Under the pieces are notes generated by a model. The model did not search any database. It had not been told where the DNA came from and saw only the letters and a program-made list of their open reading frames with translations. A stretch of 33,957 bases of DNA from Opitutia bacterium (GTDB lineage: Bacteria; Verrucomicrobiota; Verrucomicrobiia; Opitutales; Seribacteraceae), in assembly GCA_002730975.1 (NCBI GenBank), contig PCBO01000151.1, positions 1-33,957 of the forward strand, given 5' to 3'. Below are positions 1-8,078 of the stretch, in pieces. Each line of letters opens with the position of its first letter. The stretch's first letter is position 1. The position numbers and the translations under genes are program-made.

Positions 1-1362
1 CTTTTTGGTCATGCAGATCGTTTTACTTTGAGGTTGGACGAAACATCTTTACCTCTGACTGATCCTCCAAGAGTAACAGGTTATGCTGATGTATTGAGTA
101 AAGCGACACCTGCTGTTGTCGGGGTTTATACAGCCCAAGTAGTCCGACGTAGTTTTCCAAACGCATCCAATCCCCTAGAGGATTTTCTTAGACGCTATTA
201 TGGGCTTTCTAGAGGTGCGGACCGTTCTCGAGTGGAAGAACAAAAGGTGCCCGCCGGCATGGGGTCCGGTGTGATAATTGCCCCCGAGGGTTATGCAATC
301 ACCAACGCCCATGTTATTACCGACCAACGCACGGGAAAACCAGTGGACGAAGTCTCCGTTAAACTGTCTGACAAGCGCGAATTTCCTGCCGAAATCGTAG
401 GCTTTGACAAAGCCACCGATATAGCTGTTCTCAAGATTAACGCTCCCGAAGCTCTTCCGTCCATCACCCTCGCAGACAGCGCCAAGTTAAGGGTGGGCGA
501 CATTGTCTTTGCCGCTGGCAACCCTCTTGGAGTTGGTCTCACTGTTACCATGGGCATTGTTTCGGCTACGGGTCGTACTGATCTCGGCATTCTAAAGGAT
601 CCGGGTGCCTATGAAAATTTTATCCAGACTGATGCAGCAATCAATCAAGGTAATTCTGGTGGTGCCCTAATCGATGCCAAAGGGCGTCTCGTTGGTATCA
701 ACACGGCCATTTACTCTCGGACAGGAGGAAGTATAGGAATTGGCTTTGCCATTCCGGTAAACCTCGCCCGCAGTGTTATGACCGGTCTGATTGAGAAAGG
801 TGGAGTTCAGCGCGGTTTCCTTGGGGTCCAGCATGAGGATTTGCCCACCGACGAGGGTGCCCTCATCACGGGAGTCGTGAGAGGATCTCCAGCGGATCGA
901 GCCGGGATTCAGAGTAATGACATTATAGTCGAGGCTGCGGGTAAGGAAATTGCCACCGTAGCGGAACTTCGTCTCGCCATTTCTCAAACCCCTCCCGGTG
1001 CAAGCGTCCCCTTGGTTATTATTCGTGATTCTAACCGTAAAAATTTAAGAGTTACCCTAGGCAGCCTTGATGATACATTGCGCCTTGGCATAGGTGGTTT
1101 GATCATCCCCGGGGTTACACTTGCTCCACTTGACCCTGATCTTCGTCGCCGATTCGATATTCCCAATACGGTTGCCGGTTTGGTGGTCACCGAATCTTCG
1201 GGTGAGGAGCAAACGATTCGCAAGGGGGTTGTAATTGTGGAGATTAATGGACAGGCTCCTCGTGACGAAAAGGATGCCCGAGCTTACCTGCGGCGAGGCC
1301 TAAACCGCTTCTATGTTTGGTTTAAGGGGAGATACACTTTTCTTCCCTATCGCATACCCTAA
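1..1362 (+). CDS. DegP/HtrA-like periplasmic serine protease (5' end outside window)
   Basis: The reading frame is open from base 1, so the start and presumably a signal peptide lie upstream; the TTG at 28 is just an internal codon. Numbering from that TTG, the trypsin-like domain shows a complete triad: His95 in TNAHVI, Asp131 in ATDIAVLK and Ser210 in QGNSGGAL. A first PDZ domain follows at about 255-345 (RGFLGVQ... to the VPLVIIR region) and a second, more divergent PDZ at about 350-435. This is the HtrA/DegP layout for an envelope protease/chaperone that degrades misfolded exported proteins. The gene is convergent with the metX-metW fusion, and the two stop codons overlap by a few bases (TAA at 1360-1362, opposing TAG at 1359-1361). 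Family assignment is firm; which HtrA paralogue (DegP, DegQ or DegS type) cannot be decided from this fragment. Confidence 0.93.
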   Translation, partial: LFGHADRFTLRLDETSLPLTDPPRVTGYADVLSKATPAVVGVYTAQVVRRSFPNASNPLEDFLRRYYGLSRGADRSRVEEQKVPAGMGSGVIIAPEGYAITNAHVITDQRTGKPVDEVSVKLSDKREFPAEIVGFDKATDIAVLKINAPEALPSITLADSAKLRVGDIVFAAGNPLGVGLTVTMGIVSATGRTDLGILKDPGAYENFIQTDAAINQGNSGGALIDAKGRLVGINTAIYSRTGGSIGIGFAIPVNLARSVMTGLIEKGGVQRGFLGVQHEDLPTDEGALITGVVRGSPADRAGIQSNDIIVEAAGKEIATVAELRLAISQTPPGASVPLVIIRDSNRKNLRVTLGSLDDTLRLGIGGLIIPGVTLAPLDPDLRRRFDIPNTVAGLVVTESSGEEQTIRKGVVIVEINGQAPRDEKDARAYLRRGLNRFYVWFKGRYTFLPYRIP

Positions 1363-3173
1363 TCCCTTCCTACCTCATATATTGCCACTCCGGCAAGTAG
1401 GTTTGGGAGGACTCTGCAATGGGTTTTCCAGTCTCCGCCTAGGCACACTCTCCTTCGAAGAACTAGGTTGCGTTCTCGACAGAAGTTTTCGAAATCACGG
1501 ATTGCTATAGGGTTAATGGGGGCCCGTTCGTGCCAAGCCTTGTCATATACGTCGTTTATGATCCGACTCCCGTTTAAGAAATAGTGGAGGCGATTACGCC
1601 AATAACCGTGATTAACAAAACTTACCACCACTCGCTTGGCGACCTGTAGAGCTTTTTCAATAACTTCACATGGGTTGTTTAATTCTTCCATTGTTCGAGA
1701 AAAAACTATCCAGTCGAAAGAATCATCAGGAAAGCCGGCAAGAGTTTTGCGAACATCGCCTTGATAGACCGGAGCAGCACGTGAGACACAGCCAATAACT
1801 TTCTCAATATCAATGTCCACCCCTAAACCTCGGACCTGTTTGGCCTTGGCCAAGTGTTCTAGGAGAATTCCGCGACCGCACCCTAGGTCAAGAACGCTTT
1901 CGCCTTGCCCGACCCATTCATCGATTACTCGAAAATCAGCTTCTTTTTTTGCTTCGCTGCGAGTGATCGAATCAGGCCTAGAACCTTGGCGGTCTAGTTC
2001 TCTTTGGTCCGCTCCTTCTAGAAAAACTTGTATAAGGCGATGGAACCGTTCGGATTTGAGTAAGAAGGAGTCGTGACCGAAGTCGTGATCGATTTCAGCA
2101 TAGGAAGCATCCTTCCCCAGACATTGAAGAGTTTCCACAATTTCACGATTTTGCTTGGGAGTGTACAGCCAGTCCGATGTGAAACCAACAGCAAGAGTGC
2201 GTGCATTTATTCGACTGAGGGATTGTTCGAGCCCTCCTTTCTCCGCATGAAGATCGAATCGATCGAGAGCCTTGGTGAGATGGAGGTAGGTGTTTGCGTC
2301 AAAGCGGCTTACGAAGGTTTTCCCTTGGTGGCGTAGGTAGCTTTCAACCTCGAACTCAACTCCAAAATGAGCCTCTATTGACTTCGTTATGTCACCGTCT
2401 ATTTGCTCGCGGCGAGATCTACCGAACTTTTGCTCCATGCCTTTGCCCGAAAGATAAGTGATGTGAGCCATCATTCTGGCGATCGCGAGTCCGACTTCCG
2501 GACCCCCGCCTGACGGATAGTCTCCACCATTCCATTCCGGGTCGCCTTGAATTGCGGCTCGACCAACATCGTTAAAGGCGATTGTTTGGGCGTTATGTCG
2601 CGTTGTCGCTGCGATCACTACGGTTCGTGCTACTAACTCGGGGCATGATACTGCCCACTGCAATGCCTGCATTCCACCCATACTGCCTCCTACGACGGCA
2701 TATAGCTTTTCGATGCCGAGATGTTTAACTAGACGTTTTTGGGCGAAAACCATATCGCCTATGGTTAACTCTGGGAATGAAATGCCGTATGTTTTCCCCG
2801 TAGCTTCATTGACCGAAGTTGGACCAGTGGAGCCTTGGCATGCACCAAGGCAATTAGAGCAAATTACAAAGAATCGTTTTGTATCGATAGCCTTGCCGGG
2901 ACCTATCACTTGGTTCCACCAACCTGGTTTCGCATCCTCTGGCGAATGGACCCCAGCACAATGATGGTCGCCCGTTAGAGCATGGCATATAAGAATCGCA
3001 TTTTCCTTGTCCGCAGCAAGCTGTCCGTATGTTTCATATCGTAGATTTATGGATGTGATTTCCCCTCCTCTCTCAAACTGAAAAGGTGTGTCGTCAACGA
3101 ATTCCTTTGGTTTTACAAGACCAACTTCGCCAACTCCATTTAGGTAATCGGGATCTTTTTTACTTCCGATCAC
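1359..3173 (-). CDS. metX: Homoserine O-acetyltransferase MetX fused to MetW methyltransferase-like domain
   Basis: The 604-residue protein has two parts. Residues 1 to about 385 are an alpha/beta-hydrolase of the MetX family, which acylates L-homoserine in methionine biosynthesis. The nucleophile elbow is GGSMGG with Ser164, and the rest of the triad is Asp334 (FTSDW) and His367 (DFGHDSF). Residues about 400-604 are a MetW-like class I SAM-binding domain with motif I near 427-441 (VLDLGCGRG). metX and metW are usually adjacent separate genes, so this is a one-polypeptide version of a known pair. The start is GTG with an AAAGGAG ribosome site about 11 bases upstream (complement of 3185-3191). 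It follows yebC by 69 bases on the same strand and may be co-transcribed. Whether acetyl- or succinyl-CoA is the donor cannot be read from the sequence. Confidence 0.93.
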   Translation of the reverse strand: MIGSKKDPDYLNGVGEVGLVKPKEFVDDTPFQFERGGEITSINLRYETYGQLAADKENAILICHALTGDHHCAGVHSPEDAKPGWWNQVIGPGKAIDTKRFFVICSNCLGACQGSTGPTSVNEATGKTYGISFPELTIGDMVFAQKRLVKHLGIEKLYAVVGGSMGGMQALQWAVSCPELVARTVVIAATTRHNAQTIAFNDVGRAAIQGDPEWNGGDYPSGGGPEVGLAIARMMAHITYLSGKGMEQKFGRSRREQIDGDITKSIEAHFGVEFEVESYLRHQGKTFVSRFDANTYLHLTKALDRFDLHAEKGGLEQSLSRINARTLAVGFTSDWLYTPKQNREIVETLQCLGKDASYAEIDHDFGHDSFLLKSERFHRLIQVFLEGADQRELDRQGSRPDSITRSEAKKEADFRVIDEWVGQGESVLDLGCGRGILLEHLAKAKQVRGLGVDIDIEKVIGCVSRAAPVYQGDVRKTLAGFPDDSFDWIVFSRTMEELNNPCEVIEKALQVAKRVVVSFVNHGYWRNRLHYFLNGSRIINDVYDKAWHERAPINPIAIRDFENFCRERNLVLRRRVCLGGDWKTHCRVLPNLLAGVAIYEVGRD

Positions 3174-3242
3174 GTTATAGGAAACTCCTTTGTTTTAGAT
3201 GCCTACGCTTACCTGCATCTAAGCACAAGATAATGAGTTCTC

Positions 3243-4001
3243 TTATCCTTGTGTAGCGTAGGCTTCAAGCAAAGTTTCATCTATGTCATAATTGCTGTGA
3301 ACGGCCTTAACGTCTTCCAGTTCGTCGAGGTTGTCTATTAGACGCAAAACTTGACGAGCTATGTTTTCGTCCGAGACGGCGACAAGGTTTTCCGGCAGAT
3401 AGACAAGTTCTGCAGAATCTGCCTCAATTTCTGCGGCATTCAGTGCTTGTGTAAATTTATCGAATTCACTCACTTCGGAAAGAACTTCGAAATGCTCTTT
3501 TTCTACAACAACATCATCTGCATCGTTTTCAAGAGCTAGTTCCGTAAGCGTATCTTCGTCGACTTTTTCTTTGGCAATTAGGAATTGGCCTTTTCGCTTA
3601 AAGTTGTATGAGAGAGCACCAGTGCCTGCGAGATTCCCCCCACCCTTTCCTAGCGTACTCCTGACTTCTGATGCGGACCTGTTTTTATTGTCTGTCGTGA
3701 CTTCTATTATTAATCCAACTCCTCCAGGAGCGTAGCCTTCGTAAAGCAATTCTTCGATTATTGTACCCTCCAGTTCACCCGTACCCTTCTTAATCGCTCG
3801 CTCCACATTTTCTGCGGGCATGTTGGACTGCTTGGCCTTTAAAATTAAAGTACGCAGGCGTGGGTTGAACTCCGCGTCCCCTCCACCATCCCGTGCAGTT
3901 AGCATAAGCTCTTTGCTAATAACGCTAAAAATCTTACCACGTTTGGCGTCTACCGCAGCCTTGTGCCTTTTGGTTGTAGCCCATTTACTGTGCCCGGACA
4001 T
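3243..4001 (-). CDS. yebC: YebC/PmpR family protein (TACO1-like)
   Basis: A 252-residue full-length member of the YebC/TACO1 family. It opens with the hallmark MSGHSKWATTKRHKAAVDAK, followed by the RLRTLILKAKQSNMPAENVERAIKKG block and the LLYEGYAPGGVGLIIEVTTDN block. The family has been described both as DNA-binding regulators and as translation factors that relieve ribosome stalling, so the exact role is left open. The ATG is preceded by AAGGAAAAA a few bases upstream, a usable ribosome site. It lies 57 bases downstream of yidC on the same strand, in a translation and membrane-biogenesis neighbourhood, which fits the translation-factor view. Confidence 0.95.
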   Translation of the reverse strand: MSGHSKWATTKRHKAAVDAKRGKIFSVISKELMLTARDGGGDAEFNPRLRTLILKAKQSNMPAENVERAIKKGTGELEGTIIEELLYEGYAPGGVGLIIEVTTDNKNRSASEVRSTLGKGGGNLAGTGALSYNFKRKGQFLIAKEKVDEDTLTELALENDADDVVVEKEHFEVLSEVSEFDKFTQALNAAEIEADSAELVYLPENLVAVSDENIARQVLRLIDNLDELEDVKAVHSNYDIDETLLEAYATQG

Positions 4002-4058
4002 TACTTTTTCCTTATTTGATTTTAGCCTCTTGGCTTTTCGATAAAGCGATCTATTTAC

Positions 4059-6155
4059 TTAAGATTTGTTGGCAAGTTTCTTCAAGAGAAATTCATAGGC
4101 AGCCTCTAATCTTTCTTTTTTCTGCATAGCTTCATCCTGCCGCTTGGCTCCCAGGTTTCGCAATTTGTCGGGATGATACTTTTCCATACGTCCCCGATAA
4201 ATTTCATCGATTTGTTTTTTGTTTAGCTTGCCGCGCAACTTTAAACCGAGAACCTGTCGATGTTGTCTTTCCTCTTGCTCGATAAAATCTGCATCAGGTT
4301 TTTTCTGACCGGTCTTAGCTTCATCTTTCTTTAGAATGCTCCTTTCTGCTTCAATTTCCTTTGGAGATTTTCCCTTCTTCGTAATGAGTGTCTGGAAGAT
4401 GCTCATCGAATTCTGCACTGTCCAATACAGAACCAGTGCAGAAGAAAAGAAATACAAAAACACGAGGAACATGAACGGCATCATTCGCATCATCTTCGCA
4501 TTGATACGTTGAGAATCACTGGCATCAGGACCAAGTTGCATGGGTGTAAGTTTCATCTGAAACCACTGTGTGGCCAACATTACAAAGGGCAGAGCATTAA
4601 TCGAAAATCCAGCGATGTCTGCGACATTGTCTTGCTCGGAAAGGTCACTTACCCAAAGAAAACTTTGCCCGTACAGTTCAGCAGCTGAACGAAGCATATA
4701 AAACATTCCCAGAAAAATAGGCATCTGAACTAGTATTGGCCAGCAACCCGCAAATGGGTTGACCCCTTGTTCCTTGTAAAACTTCATCATTTCCTGATTC
4801 ATTTTCTGTGAATCACTTTTGTATTTTTCACGGAGTTTCGCCATCGGCTCCTGCAATGCTTGCATTCTTTTTTGGGAGCGTGTGGCTTTTGCCGTAAGAG
4901 GCCACAGCACCAATTTAAGGAGGATTGTGAGGACAATAATCGCCAAGCCGAAGTTGCCTAGAACGTCTTGCAACTTATTTAAAAGCCAATTCATTGGCCC
5001 AGAAACCCACTCGAATGGGTTAAATTGCATAACCTTGTCCTGATCCATTCCCAAAGAGGATAGTATCATATAATCTTTTGGCCCTGCATAGTAGAAGCAT
5101 TCGACGCTTCTGCTTCCTCCGGCAAGAATTTCTCCGAATGGAATTGAGATGAATCCTGTTACTCCTTGTTCACTATTGCTGGCGTTGCCGTCAGTGTAAC
5201 GTTCAATTGGCATTCCTCGAACCACGGCATCCTTTTCATCCTTAGGGCGGAGAATGCTAACGAAAAACTGATTGTTGACTGAAGCCCATTTGGCTTCTGA
5301 TAATTTTTTCCCTTCGTGAAGTCGGTCGTAGTCTCCCATTTCGTTTACCTGAAAAAATTCTTCAGTTTCCCCATCAATGCGACCACTGCATTTAGCGCAC
5401 CCCCAACTCGCCTCTTGAGGGCTTCCCGAATTGTAGTATCCGACATGCATGTAAGATGCGGCTTGGTCGATGAAATTAAATTTTCGGGATATTGGGAATG
5501 CCGAGCCTATGCCGAACCTAATCCTATCGAGCTTTAGGTTTGAGTCTCCTCTATTAATCACGGTTGTTTTGTGCCTGATCACATAGGTTTCGTTTGCTTC
5601 CCGGAAATATTCACGATGAACCTCAACGTTGCCCGAGCGATTCACGAAGGTCACCTTGGAATTCAAATCTCCACCGGCAATTTCGTAAGCTCTAATATCG
5701 TGGCCTGGTAATGGTTTGTTCAGAAGGTCGCCGTTATGGTCTTCGAACGACATGCTAAATGCATTATCGTTAACGCCTTTGCCATCATCATTCGTTGAGA
5801 ACTTCATGTTATAACTTTTTTTAAGGCGTGCTGCTTCTTCGAGATGTACCGCACTGATGGCTCCCCCAAAAGTGGTGAATTCAAAGGAAGAACTGTCTCT
5901 GACAAGTCCCTCAAATGTTTTAACTTCCTGAGGAATCTTTACAGAAAGAGGTGTTGAGTTGTCGTCCGATTGCATTCCCCTTTCCGCACCATCAACTATA
6001 TTGGGCGCTGTATAATTATCATCGCCCTGCGCCTGGCTTAAAATCTTATCACGCAACTGATCTTCTCCAGCGTTTTTATGCTGTACTTTTGCCTGTTCCC
6101 AAAAAAGGAAAAAAGCGAATAGCAATAAGCTGAAGCCAATGAGGTAGTTTTTCAT
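4059..6155 (-). CDS. yidC: Membrane protein insertase YidC with C-terminal J-domain
   Basis: The 698-residue protein starts with one membrane segment (residues 5-20), then a large periplasmic domain to about 370. The conserved YidC/Oxa1 core follows: a membrane segment at about 398-420 with a Lys (LLKLVLWPL) where E. coli has Arg366, the cytosolic loop up to the QGVNPFAGCWPILVQMPIF block, and further hydrophobic segments including MMPFMFLVFLYFF. After the usual basic tail it continues into a J-domain at about 635-692: helix I (RQVLGLKL), helix II (KKQIDEIYRGRMEKY), the intact HPD at 661-663 and helix III (KKERLEAAYEFLLKK). The HPDKLxxxG pattern resembles DjlA-type J-domains. In YidC the C terminus faces the cytosol, so the J-domain would be positioned to recruit DnaK. 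Its ATG overlaps the rnpA stop (ATGA), suggesting translational coupling. YidC call is firm; J-domain recognition is strong by motif. Confidence 0.96.
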   Translation of the reverse strand: MKNYLIGFSLLLFAFFLFWEQAKVQHKNAGEDQLRDKILSQAQGDDNYTAPNIVDGAERGMQSDDNSTPLSVKIPQEVKTFEGLVRDSSSFEFTTFGGAISAVHLEEAARLKKSYNMKFSTNDDGKGVNDNAFSMSFEDHNGDLLNKPLPGHDIRAYEIAGGDLNSKVTFVNRSGNVEVHREYFREANETYVIRHKTTVINRGDSNLKLDRIRFGIGSAFPISRKFNFIDQAASYMHVGYYNSGSPQEASWGCAKCSGRIDGETEEFFQVNEMGDYDRLHEGKKLSEAKWASVNNQFFVSILRPKDEKDAVVRGMPIERYTDGNASNSEQGVTGFISIPFGEILAGGSRSVECFYYAGPKDYMILSSLGMDQDKVMQFNPFEWVSGPMNWLLNKLQDVLGNFGLAIIVLTILLKLVLWPLTAKATRSQKRMQALQEPMAKLREKYKSDSQKMNQEMMKFYKEQGVNPFAGCWPILVQMPIFLGMFYMLRSAAELYGQSFLWVSDLSEQDNVADIAGFSINALPFVMLATQWFQMKLTPMQLGPDASDSQRINAKMMRMMPFMFLVFLYFFSSALVLYWTVQNSMSIFQTLITKKGKSPKEIEAERSILKKDEAKTGQKKPDADFIEQEERQHRQVLGLKLRGKLNKKQIDEIYRGRMEKYHPDKLRNLGAKRQDEAMQKKERLEAAYEFLLKKLANKS

Positions 6156-6511
6156 TTGTCTGTTTTAAAGCGTTTGCATGTTTGTAGAAAGTCCAACTCC
6201 AACTTTGAATAGGGTTGCAAATAAAAAGTAGAGTGCGGAATAATCACTATATCGCATCTTTCGGGCAGGATTTCTTTATGATTTCTAAACAACTCCCTAA
6301 AAACTCTTTTGGCTCGGTTCCGTTTGACAGCGTTCCCTAGTCGCCTCGTTACGATTATACCTATCCTTCTTTCAACAGTGGACCTTTCGTCGACAATAAG
6401 GATTTGTGCCAAAAAGTGATTGGTGCGTACACGCTTTCCTTGATGTTTTACGGATTGGAATTCTTCACGCTTGCTTATGCGACTTTTAGACTTGAAGCCA
6501 AAACCGCAAAT
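6152..6511 (-). CDS. rnpA: Ribonuclease P protein component, start codon non-canonical or uncertain
   Basis: This is the protein subunit of RNase P, which assists 5' maturation of tRNA. The RNR-type core is clear (RRIGIIVTRRLGNAVKRNRAKRVFRELFR as a block). The only canonical start in the frame is TTG at 6412, but the homologous N-terminal region continues upstream of it: KSRISKREEF, then SVKHQGKRVRTNHF, which matches the conserved REF...GKR...F segment of the family. The frame is open up to a stop at 6590-6592 with no ATG, GTG or TTG between. I therefore place the start at the ATT at 6509-6511, giving 119 residues, a normal RnpA length; this choice is an inference. The stop overlaps the yidC start. 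rpmH lies 32 bases upstream. No yidD lies between rnpA and yidC. Confidence 0.82.
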   Translation of the reverse strand: MCGFGFKSKSRISKREEFQSVKHQGKRVRTNHFLAQILIVDERSTVERRIGIIVTRRLGNAVKRNRAKRVFRELFRNHKEILPERCDIVIIPHSTFYLQPYSKLELDFLQTCKRFKTDK

Positions 6512-6543
6512 TTTGACTGACTTTTGCCTTAGGATAGCAACTT

Positions 6544-6699
6544 CTAACGGAAGCGACGCGCCACAGAAGCAGTTAAACGCTTGCGTCCTTTACGCCGACG
6601 ATTCCTTAGGATATTTCGGCCCGCGCTCGTACTGTTGCGTTTGCGAAACCCACATTTACGGGCTCGTCGCACTTTAGACGGATTATATGTCGGTTTCAT
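6544..6699 (-). CDS. rpmH: 50S ribosomal protein L34
   Basis: A 51-residue reading frame, starting at the ATG complementary to 6697-6699 and ending at TAG (6544-6546). The protein begins [20 protein letters not shown] and continues with the family's [18 protein letters not shown] block, the standard L34 pattern, plus a short extra basic tail (TASVARRFR). L34 is a small basic protein of the large ribosomal subunit. It sits directly upstream of rnpA, the arrangement found in most bacteria, and is the first gene of the minus-strand block. No clear ribosome-binding site precedes it. Confidence 0.95.
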   Translation of the reverse strand: MKPTYNPSKVRRARKCGFRKRNSTSAGRNILRNRRRKGRKRLTASVARRFR

Positions 6700-6727
6700 G
6701 GATCGTAGGGTTTATTGAAAACGTCCT

Positions 6728-6755
6728 ATCAAAGCTTTTTTCCACACAAAGTCAA
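6728..6755 (-). promoter_or_regulatory. Candidate sigma70-type promoter for rpmH-rnpA-yidC
   Basis: On the minus strand TTGACT (complement of 6750-6755) is followed by a 16-base spacer and TTTGAT (complement of 6728-6733). These match the -35 consensus at five of six and the -10 consensus at four of six positions. The -10 element ends about 28 bases before the rpmH ATG. Prediction by eye only. Confidence 0.35.
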
Positions 6756-6809
6756 ATCTTCGCTATGCAAAAAACTCGCTTGCCCCAAGTTGGAAAAGGG
6801 CGCGAGATA

Positions 6810-6838
6810 TTAAAACACCGATTCTAGATCATTATAAA
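6810..6838 (+). promoter_or_regulatory. Candidate promoter for the SMP-30-like gene
   Basis: TTAAAA (6810-6815), a 17-base spacer and TATAAA (6833-6838) face the gene that starts at 6857. Predicted initiation would fall near 6845, leaving a leader of about 12 bases with no recognisable ribosome site. It is divergent from the rpmH promoter. Prediction by eye only. Confidence 0.3.
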
Positions 6839-6856
6839 TCACACAAACTTCCTCTT

Positions 6857-7963
6857 ATGAAAGAAAACTTATCCTCCGACATGGCTCACGCTTGGGGACG
6901 CAGGTCTTTTCTAACAGCTGCGGCTTCCAGCTTGGGAACAGCAGTTTGCATAGCCAGAGACTGGACGGGCACCATTCCTACGAGATACCCCGACCCCGAT
7001 ATCATAGTCCACGACGAGCGCTTCAAAAAATACAAACTGGGAAACACTCCCATACAGCGCCTCTATACTCATCCCGATATGCTGTGGGCTGAAGGACCGG
7101 CATGGAACGCCGTCGGCAAATACCTCATCTGGAGCGATATTCCTAACGACGTGCAACTTCGATGGCTCAATGAAGACGGTCATGTCAGCACCTTTCGCCA
7201 CCCGAGCGGCAACAGCAACGGAAACACCTTTGATTGGCAGGGCAGGCAAATCTCCTGTGAACACGGGAATCGACGTGTCGTCCGCTACGAGCACAATGGC
7301 AATAGATCCGTTCTTGCCGACAAATTCGATGGGAAGCAGTTTAATGCCCCGAACGATGCAGTCGTCCATCCGAACGGTGACGTCTGGTTCACTGACCCCG
7401 GTTACGGTTCGTTGATGAACTACGAGGGCAACAAGTCCGACACGGGAAGCGTCCAACCTCACCAAAAAGAAGCGGTCTACCGTATTGACTCCAAGACAGG
7501 GAAAATAAACAAAGTCACTGACGAAATCTTCAAACCCAACGGTCTCTGTTTTTCACCTGACTACAAAAAGCTCTATGTCGCCGATACCGGAGCCTCCCAT
7601 TATCCCGAGGCGGACAAGCAGATCAAGGCATGGGACGTCGTGGAAGAAGAGACTCTCAAGAAAGGAAGTAGATTTGCCTCCATGGATTTGAAGATTGGCG
7701 AAGAGACCTATGCCGGCATGGCCGACGGAATTCGTTGCGACGTGGACGGTAATGTATGGTCAAGCGCAGGTTGGGTGGGTGCAGGTTATGATGGTGTCCA
7801 TGTGTTCGAACCTTCCGAAGGCAAGCGCATTGGTCAAATTCTGCTACCTGAAATTTGCTCCAACCTTTGCTTTGGTGGTCCTAAGCGTAATCGTCTTTTC
7901 ATGACCGCAAGCCAATCCATTTATGCCATGTACGTCGAAACCAGAGGTGCTCACATTACCTGA
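6857..7963 (+). CDS. SMP-30/gluconolactonase-like protein, Tat-exported
   Basis: The 368-residue protein opens with a twin-arginine signal: GRRSFLTAA (Arg15, Arg16) before a short hydrophobic stretch ending near residue 32. The rest is a six-bladed propeller of the SMP-30/gluconolactonase/LRE family. Metal-site residues expected from human SMP-30 can be matched: Glu79 (AEGPAW), Asn166 (NAPNDAV), Asn228 (KPNGLCF) and Asp290 (MADGIRCD). The family hydrolyses sugar lactones, so a periplasmic lactonase acting on an aldonolactone is the likely role; the substrate is unknown. The gene lies upstream of a mutarotase-symporter fusion on the same strand (115 bases apart), which supports carbohydrate metabolism. 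The start is the ATG 10 residues before the Tat motif; no good ribosome site is visible. Confidence 0.88.
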   Translation: MKENLSSDMAHAWGRRSFLTAAASSLGTAVCIARDWTGTIPTRYPDPDIIVHDERFKKYKLGNTPIQRLYTHPDMLWAEGPAWNAVGKYLIWSDIPNDVQLRWLNEDGHVSTFRHPSGNSNGNTFDWQGRQISCEHGNRRVVRYEHNGNRSVLADKFDGKQFNAPNDAVVHPNGDVWFTDPGYGSLMNYEGNKSDTGSVQPHQKEAVYRIDSKTGKINKVTDEIFKPNGLCFSPDYKKLYVADTGASHYPEADKQIKAWDVVEEETLKKGSRFASMDLKIGEETYAGMADGIRCDVDGNVWSSAGWVGAGYDGVHVFEPSEGKRIGQILLPEICSNLCFGGPKRNRLFMTASQSIYAMYVETRGAHIT

Positions 7964-8078
7964 ACCTCAAGAATGAAAACTACAATGGATAGCAACTCAC
8001 TTTCGATTTTGAGGCTACGCGCAAGGCGCTAACCTTGAGAAAGCGAAGCAGCACTTCGGCACCTCCCTTGAAATTAAA

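Noticed and set aside
6471..6677. Plus-strand open frame across rpmH and the start of rnpA
   Set aside because: It is antisense to clearly recognised L34 and RnpA sequence and has no protein-like features.
6740..6750. TTTTCCACA-like sequence near rpmH, as a DnaA box of a replication origin
   Set aside because: Only one imperfect box was found, with no cluster, no dnaA or dnaN gene and no AT-rich unwinding repeats, so an origin is not supported.
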